Positions 30,101 through 37,031 of a stretch of 46,841 bases of DNA are shown here, one piece after another. Made by a program: the position numbers and the translations under genes. Position 1 is the first letter of the stretch. Every line of letters starts with the position of its first letter. The notes below the pieces were generated by a model. The model saw only the letters and a list, made by a program, of their open reading frames with translations, made no database searches and was not told the origin of the DNA. Location of the stretch: positions 1-46,841 of the IMG/VR virus record IMGVR_UViG_3300030339_000865, one strand, 5' to 3'. Source of the DNA: a virus.

Positions 30101-31398
30101 TAGTAGAGAATTTTAAAGATAAAGCTGATTTTGAAGAATGGAAGAAAATAACTCCTGAAGCAAAATCTTTAACTTGGACTTATACTGGTCCTAAACTTTA
30201 TATTTTAAGAGGTAAACAATATATGAAGAAATTATTTACTAATTACCTAGAAGTACATGATTTATTAAATTATGAACCTAATATACATGATAATGTAGGA
30301 ATTGGTGATATAATAACTGAATCTTGGAAATATCAAGGAGATGACGTTAGAATGGATTCTTTAGTTATTGGAAAAACTCCTACTGGATTCTGGGTGGAAA
30401 GATTAAGTAAAAGTCCTTCTGGAGAATTTCTACCAGTTAAGAAAAAAATATATAGACATAGAGAAGGGGTGGAATATCCACAAATCTCTGATATATATAT
30501 TAATAAAAAACATGATACAACTTCTACTTCTAGACAAGATGCTAAAACTAGACAAACTTCTTTATTAAAAGGTAATGAGAATTTTGAAAAAAAGATAAAA
30601 AGCCTAGAACAAGATACTAAAGACAGAAAAGCTGCTGGTATTAAGAAACAAGTTAAAGCATCTATGAATACTGATAATTTCTATAAAAGTAGAGATTCTG
30701 AAAGTAAAATTATGGAAATTGTAGATAAATTACAATCTATATATAATGTACCTATTATCACTTTAAGAACAGATGAAATAGCAGAATCTTTTGGACCTAT
30801 GTTAGGAGGAGATGCTACTAAAGTAAGAGGATTTATCTATGAGGGTAAAATTTATATTAATTTAGATAATGCATCATCAGCAGAACCTCTGCATGAAATG
30901 GCACATATTATTTTAGAGAGTATAAAAGCTAATGATTACTCTTTATACCAAACCATAATAAACTCTGTTAAATCACATCCATATTACGATGATATAGCTA
31001 AGAGTTATCCTAATAGAAGTCCGGAAGATTTAGATGAAGAAGTATTTGTTACAGTTTTTGGTGAAAAATATAGAACTAAATTACATAGTACTTATAATCA
31101 ATCATGGTATGATCAAAATGAAGATATTTTTACTAATATATGGAATAACATAAAAAACATGTTTGCTTCTATATTTGATAATAAATCTATCTTAGATATC
31201 CCAAATGATGAACTCTCAACGATGTCTTTAGACGAATTAATTAGTACCTTTGGAGATAATTTAACTGAAGGAAAGTTTAAACATGTTTTAAACTATGATA
31301 CATCTACAGTAGAAAGAAAAATAACTAATTTAAAAACTAGTTTACTTTCAAATGACGATGAATCAGAAAGTTATCTTAGAAAAACTTGTAACACTTAA
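27166..31398 (+). CDS. Giant virion protein P4 with two zincin (HExxH) motifs and barrel-like repeats (1410 aa)
   Basis: Two metalloprotease-type motifs are visible: LAHELTHGAW (H174, E175, H178), with a possible third ligand in AKELFAYYF, and PLHEMAHIIL (H1243, E1244, H1247), followed by DEEVFVTVFG, a plausible third-ligand helix. Between them at least five segments share a hydrophobic-Gly/Asn-Asp-hydrophobic start to a beta-rich block (about residues 399, 556, 691, 838 and 1047), looking like repeated SH3-like barrels. Zincin domains are known in crAss-like giant proteins. Possible targets are phage proteins, for self-processing, or host proteins after ejection. Cysteines lie at residue 3 and third from the end, with only one other. 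A one-base gap separates it from P3. Confidence 0.78.
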   Translation: MACTLTFTLGGIKYTIPAEGKLADYDGKNLTDILGSLDYSVQTKLLNNILAYSNIQPYEYTENPTVTNLMASNDIPNISISKLTEKLGDLILPDDSDHFKLRQVVLSLFDWPGGAKNISLVSNKITDGSRKGHGVFISHTKSIYVHAEPNDKIETLEDHFLGSNSKVLLERLAHELTHGAWDDMLTNNPSIAKLVMDEFNSKKAGLPDTLKSIISSITKVKSIEGQAKELFAYYFSNFDLQGAYKSQVLQEYFEKLGIEVPVEKLASLSTSNFGNYPPLSSSSFGTEMSYEDKMNDYDSVLYDYADNDPDWRKKYPDLMSPFTGDTNAALQKMVAEMDPTTENYQADKAKQILARFHANTSEIQASKEFKYQKFDISYEEPITIDDYNRDIQILRLAENDLVLVSKDIFLNPQTKEWEERVVKKEEKKSSYRPVISTYINSANEVMVNLPVKDGSGKTYSLPARYVETIRKYAGDLIDIPYNKEKAQEYSDWLKANVNSAYGDDPAPGAIVKAIDIVDEKTNKSFQISVASNYDSYGFKFYNAEAAKGIYDGAEVGDVVKVYIPAKKGESAGGYRGRILRKFGNSVEVVSAKGGIAIVKLSSLNEIIYLKENHGDFLAQVENIDKATISKDLIDDGNNQFRKYRKINFVAQNKKETEWKDKVNDYFDIYSKEDTDLKIQRRRNEVKKLKAGDLIKVKWYFKDEITGDDKEASHWYPIVTKTSDTIYYYNSTSEKVSKVNILDGKNYEIYGLAINNSQSARLFDEFNAIRKNIEGLRRDDTGALLSDDAIKNNLGEALRNAEPSSLQDIYNITEIEDVDEVEVGEDNDLKLAVSQSQRGSILKAYVFDIDEEGKDKKTKIYKWFVVTGFDENTGRPICVTQTKDKNGKTGVYKEYPIEYQDIKAVGHRLTDNSELGIFGNKTLKEYLDKLKKTFSGINDPIFITQEETPKYERSNRTFNNALYGYLKNGKMGYAVSDKYIVENFKDKADFEEWKKITPEAKSLTWTYTGPKLYILRGKQYMKKLFTNYLEVHDLLNYEPNIHDNVGIGDIITESWKYQGDDVRMDSLVIGKTPTGFWVERLSKSPSGEFLPVKKKIYRHREGVEYPQISDIYINKKHDTTSTSRQDAKTRQTSLLKGNENFEKKIKSLEQDTKDRKAAGIKKQVKASMNTDNFYKSRDSESKIMEIVDKLQSIYNVPIITLRTDEIAESFGPMLGGDATKVRGFIYEGKIYINLDNASSAEPLHEMAHIILESIKANDYSLYQTIINSVKSHPYYDDIAKSYPNRSPEDLDEEVFVTVFGEKYRTKLHSTYNQSWYDQNEDIFTNIWNNIKNMFASIFDNKSILDIPNDELSTMSLDELISTFGDNLTEGKFKHVLNYDTSTVERKITNLKTSLLSNDDESESYLRKTCNT

Positions 31399-31408
31399 TA
31401 TAAAATAA

Positions 31409-34400
31409 ATGAGCAAATGTAAATTTACCTTAACAGTAAAAGGAAATAATATAGAATTTGATACCGAAGAACAGTTAAATGCATATCTAAAAACTCAATA
31501 TGACTCTCTTTCAAGAGGTCATATTGGGGGAGATGTGGAATTATCTACAGTATTAGAGGGTAAAGAAAAAACCAAATTAGAACAAACTTTAAATAAACTA
31601 CAAGCTATAGCTGCTAAAACTCCTTCTATAATTACAGTAGAGTTTAATGAAAATGGAGAAAGAATAATTAAATCTAGTTATGAAGGTGTAACTAAGCGTA
31701 TTAAACGTTTAGCAAAGGCTGGGACATTGCCTGTTACTTATTATGATGAGGCTAATTATATCGATAATCGCCTGATTCAAATTAGAAGTGCATTACGTAG
31801 AGGAGTTGGTCCAGAAGATTTAAAGAAAGATTATGCCAATATTATATCTAAATTTTCTAAAGGTGTAGAACAATTAAAGGGAGAAGAATCTGATACTTAT
31901 GATAAGCTCACAAAAGCTCTTATAATGCCCCTTATATTAAAAGAACAAGCACAAAGAAAATTACTAGGAACATTCGGAACCAATTTACATAGAATGGCTG
32001 AGACTTACTTTGCTAATAGGTTAGAGAACTCAGATAAGTCATTCTCAATTAATAATTTTCCAGCTGGTATTACTAATTTATCTGTTGGAGGTAAAGAAAA
32101 CTATTTACAATATCTAAAAGAACTTACTACATATTTAAAAAAGGAACATGGTGATGATGTAGTTTTACTCCCAGAATATAAAATATATGATGACACAACT
32201 AAACTAGTAGGTATCATTGACTTATTAGTTGTAGATAGTTCTGGTAAAGTACATGTTTATGATTTTAAAGCTTCTTATAAGGATCCATCTGATTGGCACT
32301 CTGCTAAACAAATTGAATTTAAATATCAATTAGGAATATATTCCAACATGCTTAAAAATAAAGGATTTGATGTACAAAGTATTCAAGTGCTTCCTATTAC
32401 TATGTTAGATATTAATTTTGAACAAGAGACAATACCAAGATTATCTGAATATTTACCTATAGATGCATCTCCTACTGAAGATATTAAATATAATATAAAT
32501 AACAGTGTTATTCCATTAACTTCAGCTTCTTTCTATGAATCCACTACTAATAGTAATGCTATTATTACTGAAAACTTAAAAAGAGCTTGGGGATATAATC
32601 TAAAATTAAAGGCTTCATTTGCTAATGTACAGTCATTTAAAAATAGTACTAGAGTAACTACTGACATAAATAAACCTGGAGTATTTACTTTCTGGGATAA
32701 TATTAAAAGAAAATTTATTGATAGTACAGCAGAATCTTTAGATAAGAATATAGAAGCATATTTAAAAACAGAAGCTGAAGCTACATCTTCTGAATTAATT
32801 CGTTTTAAAGCATGGATGATAGCAAGTATTGCTGGTACAAAACAATTAATGGATTTTAAAAGAAGAACTGAAATTGGTAATATTCATATGGTGAGGGCTT
32901 TTGAAAAATACACTAAAGGAGGATGGACTTTAGTAGCAGACGACTCTGATTTGGATAATTTAGGAATGTTAATGTTTGTAAATGAATCTAATAAATCAAT
33001 TGAGTTCGTATCATATACAGTTAATGCTCTTAATAAGAAAGTTAAACTCCCTATAGGTTCTACTATACTTGGTAATTTCACGTCTGATGCAAAAGGATTA
33101 GAATTACCTGATTTGTTACCTGCTACAAATGGTAACATCGAACTGCTTAAAACTTATTTTTATATCAATGAAAATGCAGAAAAATTAAAAGAATACACAG
33201 TTGGTAGAGTAATGGCATTTAATCCTATTAACTCAGAATTTGTAGTAAATAATAATGATGTTTTAAAAACGAATTTTAGTTATTTATTATCTAGATTAGA
33301 AGGAAAAAATAGTATTTTAGAAGTAAATACAACTGATAAATTATCAGCACTTCATAATCAATTTGTAGAAATTTTAACTGAATCTTCTACCTCACCTTCT
33401 GAAAAAGACTTAGTTAATAAATACTTGACTACTTTAAATGATTATCAGAATACAGGTCGTATGGAAAGTCTTAAAATTATACAAAGAGATTTACATAAGT
33501 TAATGAATACATATGGACAACATAAAGTAAATAGTTTTTTACTATTTGAAGAAAAACTTTATGGGATGATTAGTGAAGCTATTGTAGCAGAAGCTGGTCT
33601 TAGAATTTCTACCTCAGAAAAAGATATTCCTAAATATAGTGCAAATGGTACTATGTTATCAAATCCAGGAAGTATAGGATCTCGTAATTTACGTGTCTTT
33701 GTAGATGTTATTAAATTAGCTATGCATAAAATACGTAGAAGACAAACTGAATTTAAAGCCACAAATGTTGATATTTTTGATAAATATCTTACATCTAAAG
33801 GTAAAACTAATTTACGTAGAGCCACTGTGGGTGATAATATTAGAGCATATGATTCTTTATTTGAGGGAAATACTCCTAATAAAGAACTTATTTTAAAAAA
33901 TCCTTATGATAGTAAATCTCCATTAAATAATGAGGAAAGAGAATTTCTTAAATACTTTTTAAAAGAGATCAATTTCAGAAGGTTTAATACTCAATCGTTA
34001 GATTCGGAAACTGCTCAAGATGCTATAAGTAGTAAAGAATGGTTTAAATTACCCTTATTAAGAGCATCAAGTTCTTCTAAAGCTTCAAATATGAGTCTTA
34101 AAGGTTTACGAGATGCTACTGCTGAGAATTGGAATAGTTTCTTAAATACTAATCATTTATTTGATGAGAAGGATGAATTAGATGTAAAATCCAGAAGTGA
34201 AGATATGTTCACAATGTTTAATGAGTTTAACTTTCATGCACATCCGGATGCTCGTATGAAACTAATTGAACAACAAAGTCCGAATGCATTTGAAACAAAT
34301 TTAGAGAGAGTTCTAGATAATTTTGTATTCTCTTCTATAAGAAAAGAGGAGTATGATGATATGCTACCCATAGCTAATGCTATTAGAACTACTATTGCTT

Positions 34401-35839
34401 ATAATGGATTTGGTGTAAATATTCCAGTCCCCAATGCTTTAGAGTTTATGGATAAATATTCTCAAGCAGCTGTATTTAATGAGAAATCAATACCACCTGA
34501 ATTAAGAGGAGTATATAAAGGAATTAGTATTATTAAAGATATTACTAGTAAAATGAATTTAGGTATCAACCCTTTAAGTGGATTTGTAAATACTTTACAA
34601 GGATTATGGGGAAATGTGTCTAGAATTACTGCTGGTAAATACCCAAATATGTTCGGAAAAGATGATTATTTCTGGGCTTTGAATCACTTCTGTAAAGATT
34701 CTTCTGAATCTATGACTAAATTAACTGTTCTTGAAAACTTAAATATGATATATGGTATTAATAACATGGATATCAATATCTTATCAGAAGTTATGTCTAA
34801 GAATAATAGTGGACTTTTAAATTTTAAATCTAAGTACCTATACTGGATGGCTTATGCTCCTGATTATTTTAATCGTATGACTTTATTTATTGCTCAAATG
34901 CATAAAGATGGTTGTTTTGAAGCACATAAGATGGTTGGAAATCAAATGGTTTATGATTGGACTCTGGATAAAAGATTCTCTGAATATGCAAAGGGAAACA
35001 CTTCTCACCCAGATTACAACAATCAATTCTCTTTATATATGGCTGTTTTAGCAGATTTCAATAAAGAAGGTTATAATTTAACAAAAGGACAAGCTTTACC
35101 ATATGCTTATACAGGAGCTCAAAGAGAAAGTATGAAAATGTTTTCAGATAGTATTCATGGATATTATGATCATGAAAGTAAGACTCTTGCAAATAATACT
35201 ATTTTAGGAGTTCTATTCTTTCAATTTAAAACCTGGATTACAGCTAAAAAAGATCAATGGGCGTTACATCCTGATACTTATGCTATCGGTGATTATGGAC
35301 CTGTTATCATAGACGGAGTAAAACAATTCATTGATGCAGAAGGGAATCAAACTACAGAAGACACAGGTATGCCGCTTATGAAAATGCAAGGTTCTTTTCA
35401 AGAAGGAATACTATATTCTTTAAAAGGAATGGCTTTAGATTTTCAAGAAGCTAAATGGGATATAGGTAAATTATGGGAGATGACTAAAGAACATCCAGAA
35501 AGAATGTCTAATATGAAACTTATGCTTTTTGATTTAGGAGTAGTTATAGCCATGGCAATTACTACAGGTCTTATTGATTGGGATCAATTAAAAACAGACG
35601 ACACCTACGCCTATACGATGTATAGAGCTATTATAAGATCTAGTTCTGATTTAAATGTTTTAAATAATGTAACTACTGTGTTAGATATGAAAAAATCACC
35701 TTTTATGTCTTTTAATTATATGGGAGATTTAATTTATGGAATGGGTCCTGTATTAACAGGAGATCAACAATTTTCTAAGTACTTATTTACAAATACTGGA
35801 CTTTTACGACCATTTACCCCGTTACTACCAACAAAGTAA
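31409..35839 (+). CDS. Giant virion protein P5 with RecB-like PD-(D/E)XK nuclease domain (1476 aa)
   Basis: Residues about 185-320 form a RecB/Cas4-type nuclease core: LHRMAETYF (H194, E198), LPEYKIYD, LVGIIDLLVVD (D271), VHVYDFKAS (D285, K287) and the QxxxY motif QLGIY (Q307, Y311). The rest is unassigned. The C-terminal 300 residues contain aromatic helices (VLFFQFKTWI), a single hydrophobic segment (LGVVIAMAITTGLIDW) and the end LLRPFTPLLPTK, in the style of crAss-like terminal giant proteins. Such a nuclease might degrade host DNA or process injected DNA; that is inference. Cys4 lies near the start but none is near the C-terminus, where the gene cluster ends. A 10-nt A/T leader precedes it, and a strong terminator follows 6 nt after the stop. 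Confidence 0.8.
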   Translation: MSKCKFTLTVKGNNIEFDTEEQLNAYLKTQYDSLSRGHIGGDVELSTVLEGKEKTKLEQTLNKLQAIAAKTPSIITVEFNENGERIIKSSYEGVTKRIKRLAKAGTLPVTYYDEANYIDNRLIQIRSALRRGVGPEDLKKDYANIISKFSKGVEQLKGEESDTYDKLTKALIMPLILKEQAQRKLLGTFGTNLHRMAETYFANRLENSDKSFSINNFPAGITNLSVGGKENYLQYLKELTTYLKKEHGDDVVLLPEYKIYDDTTKLVGIIDLLVVDSSGKVHVYDFKASYKDPSDWHSAKQIEFKYQLGIYSNMLKNKGFDVQSIQVLPITMLDINFEQETIPRLSEYLPIDASPTEDIKYNINNSVIPLTSASFYESTTNSNAIITENLKRAWGYNLKLKASFANVQSFKNSTRVTTDINKPGVFTFWDNIKRKFIDSTAESLDKNIEAYLKTEAEATSSELIRFKAWMIASIAGTKQLMDFKRRTEIGNIHMVRAFEKYTKGGWTLVADDSDLDNLGMLMFVNESNKSIEFVSYTVNALNKKVKLPIGSTILGNFTSDAKGLELPDLLPATNGNIELLKTYFYINENAEKLKEYTVGRVMAFNPINSEFVVNNNDVLKTNFSYLLSRLEGKNSILEVNTTDKLSALHNQFVEILTESSTSPSEKDLVNKYLTTLNDYQNTGRMESLKIIQRDLHKLMNTYGQHKVNSFLLFEEKLYGMISEAIVAEAGLRISTSEKDIPKYSANGTMLSNPGSIGSRNLRVFVDVIKLAMHKIRRRQTEFKATNVDIFDKYLTSKGKTNLRRATVGDNIRAYDSLFEGNTPNKELILKNPYDSKSPLNNEEREFLKYFLKEINFRRFNTQSLDSETAQDAISSKEWFKLPLLRASSSSKASNMSLKGLRDATAENWNSFLNTNHLFDEKDELDVKSRSEDMFTMFNEFNFHAHPDARMKLIEQQSPNAFETNLERVLDNFVFSSIRKEEYDDMLPIANAIRTTIAYNGFGVNIPVPNALEFMDKYSQAAVFNEKSIPPELRGVYKGISIIKDITSKMNLGINPLSGFVNTLQGLWGNVSRITAGKYPNMFGKDDYFWALNHFCKDSSESMTKLTVLENLNMIYGINNMDINILSEVMSKNNSGLLNFKSKYLYWMAYAPDYFNRMTLFIAQMHKDGCFEAHKMVGNQMVYDWTLDKRFSEYAKGNTSHPDYNNQFSLYMAVLADFNKEGYNLTKGQALPYAYTGAQRESMKMFSDSIHGYYDHESKTLANNTILGVLFFQFKTWITAKKDQWALHPDTYAIGDYGPVIIDGVKQFIDAEGNQTTEDTGMPLMKMQGSFQEGILYSLKGMALDFQEAKWDIGKLWEMTKEHPERMSNMKLMLFDLGVVIAMAITTGLIDWDQLKTDDTYAYTMYRAIIRSSSDLNVLNNVTTVLDMKKSPFMSFNYMGDLIYGMGPVLTGDQQFSKYLFTNTGLLRPFTPLLPTK

Positions 35840-35880
35840 AAAAATAGCCCCTCAGAAATTTCTTTCTGAGGGGCTTTTAA
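35838..35880. terminator. Bidirectional terminator between the convergent modules
   Basis: AGCCCCTCAGAAA (35846-35858) and TTTCTGAGGGGCT (35863-35875) form a perfect 13-bp stem with a TTTC loop. An A-run on the left and a T-run on the right allow function on both strands. It lies between the stop of P5 (+) and the stop of the lysin gene (-), only 42 nt apart. Confidence 0.9.
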
Positions 35881-35881
35881 T

Positions 35882-36514
35882 TTATGCTTGTAATTCTTGT
35901 ATTTGCTTTACCATATCATATAATTTAGGTTTATATGTAGAATCGGATGCATATCCTGTTTTCGCCATAATGTCTACTGCATCATATGGATCTTTTACAC
36001 CAAATAATGGCTTATATCGTTTATTTTTAGCTAAAAATTCAAAGTATCCTTTAACTCCTTCCTCAGGAGTATTATAAGCTCTGAATGTTTGTTTTACTTT
36101 ATAATTTCCTTTTTCTGGACTATATTCAGTGGTCATTAATTCTTGAGTTTTTCCCTTCCAAGAAGAATCTGCTTTAATACCACCTATATTATTACCAGGC
36201 ATGTGTTTACCCCACCCAGTCTCAAGTGCTACTTGTGCTAATACCATATCACCTGATAGACCAATACTATTAGCAGTATCACCTATTAATTTACCAAAAT
36301 GCTTCATAAATTCACGTGAACTGCCTGATAGTTTATTTACTACAGGTTCTCCTAAAGTTTCCTCTTTTTTCTCGGATGTATAATCAGATCCTAAGCCTGT
36401 CATAAAATCCATATAATCTTTTAAATATCCAGATGGATCTATTTTTGAAGATTCTCCAGGTTGTGATTTATAATCAGTAAATTTTTCTTTTTGTGTTTGA
36501 TTTAATAGTTCCAT
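35882..36514 (-). CDS. Glucosaminidase-type endolysin (210 aa)
   Basis: Residues about 80-205 match the FlgJ/glucosaminidase family of peptidoglycan hydrolases: MVLAQVALETGWGKH with the probable catalytic Glu98, then NNIGGIKADSSWKGK, QTFRAYNTPEEGVKGYFEFL and KTGYASDSTYKPKLYDMV. The first 70 residues are polar linker. No signal peptide or transmembrane segment is present, so export would need a holin or another route, and no holin gene is obvious nearby. It is the last gene on this strand before the convergent hairpin. A separate candidate promoter lies just upstream. The role is inferred as host lysis; tail-linked wall digestion at entry is an alternative. Confidence 0.85.
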   Translation of the reverse strand: MELLNQTQKEKFTDYKSQPGESSKIDPSGYLKDYMDFMTGLGSDYTSEKKEETLGEPVVNKLSGSSREFMKHFGKLIGDTANSIGLSGDMVLAQVALETGWGKHMPGNNIGGIKADSSWKGKTQELMTTEYSPEKGNYKVKQTFRAYNTPEEGVKGYFEFLAKNKRYKPLFGVKDPYDAVDIMAKTGYASDSTYKPKLYDMVKQIQELQA

Positions 36515-36533
36515 TTTTTAGTTTTTGTTCAGA

Positions 36534-36564
36534 CAAAAATACGAAAAAAAAATACCCTATACAA
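36534..36564 (-). promoter_or_regulatory. Candidate promoter for the lysin gene, overlapping a terminator
   Basis: Read on the minus strand, TTG (36564-36562) is followed after exactly 20 nt by TATTTTTG (36541-36534), matching the Bacteroidetes promoter pattern. Transcription would start near 36527, about 12 nt before the ATG at 36514. The upstream box lies inside the hairpin that ends the preceding operon, so termination and initiation share DNA. Confidence 0.45.
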
Positions 36565-36587
36565 GACTTTCGTCTCATATAGGGTAT
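36544..36587 (-). terminator. Strong minus-strand terminator with GAAA tetraloop
   Basis: On the minus strand, ATACCCTATATGAGAC pairs with GTCTTGTATAGGGTAT around a GAAA loop, giving a 16-bp stem that includes two G-U wobbles, followed by eight T. On the plus strand the same two positions become A-C mismatches, so the element is optimised for minus-strand RNA. It ends the helicase/ligase/NAD operon. Confidence 0.88.
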
Positions 36588-36589
36588 AA

Positions 36590-36835
36590 TTATTTTTTTA
36601 AAGCTTTTCTTATATTTTGTGAAAAGCTGGGCTTGATTATCTTACGTTTCTGTTTTCTAGTCAAAGATTGAAACTTTTCCATAGTCTCAATCATTTCTTT
36701 ATATTCCTTAGAACTATTCTGCACTTTTTCCATAGTGGTGGTATCATCAAATCGAAATGAAGGATCTCTATCTAATAGTTGATAATCAGGTGATAAATTT
36801 GCTGTTGTATCTTGCATTGTTTTAATTATAATCAT
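36590..36835 (-). CDS. Small basic hypothetical protein (81 aa)
   Basis: The product is polar and ends in a strongly basic segment (RKQKRKIIKPSFSQ to RKALKK), which could bind nucleic acid. No family is recognised. The ATG at 36835 overlaps the upstream gene by 14 nt. A second ATG at 36817 gives 75 residues, no overlap and an A-rich leader typical of this genome, so it is equally or more likely. It is the last gene of the operon; its stop touches the terminator hairpin. Confidence 0.5.
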   Translation of the reverse strand: MIIIKTMQDTTANLSPDYQLLDRDPSFRFDDTTTMEKVQNSSKEYKEMIETMEKFQSLTRKQKRKIIKPSFSQNIRKALKK

Positions 36836-37031
36836 TAATGGTTAATTGACCTTCTTCATCTATAGTAACAGAACATTTACAGTTGACTCCACGAACACCT
36901 TCGTCTACTGCAATCTTTTCAGAAGTTCTACCATTTGCAAATACTATTTGTACAAAATAAGCACTCCATAAACCTGGGTATATTCCAGGTTCTATTATAG
37001 GAACTTTTTCTAGGCTTTTTCCGTGTATCAT
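36822..37031 (-). CDS. Small conserved phage protein with CxC motif (69 aa)
   Basis: The sequence has an aromatic beta-like core (IYPGLWSAYFVQIVFANG) followed by EKIAVDEGVRGVNCKCSVTI, ending in an acidic strand. This compact arrangement resembles small hypothetical proteins of crAss-like and other Bacteroidetes phages. The two cysteines might bind metal, but two alone are not enough for a defined motif. It is coupled to the helicase by an ATGA overlap. Function unknown. Confidence 0.6.
   Translation of the reverse strand: MIHGKSLEKVPIIEPGIYPGLWSAYFVQIVFANGRTSEKIAVDEGVRGVNCKCSVTIDEEGQLTINDYN

Noticed and set aside
36201-36383. Plus-strand small open frame inside the lysin gene
   Set aside because: It is antisense to a clearly conserved glucosaminidase domain and has no leader or family support.
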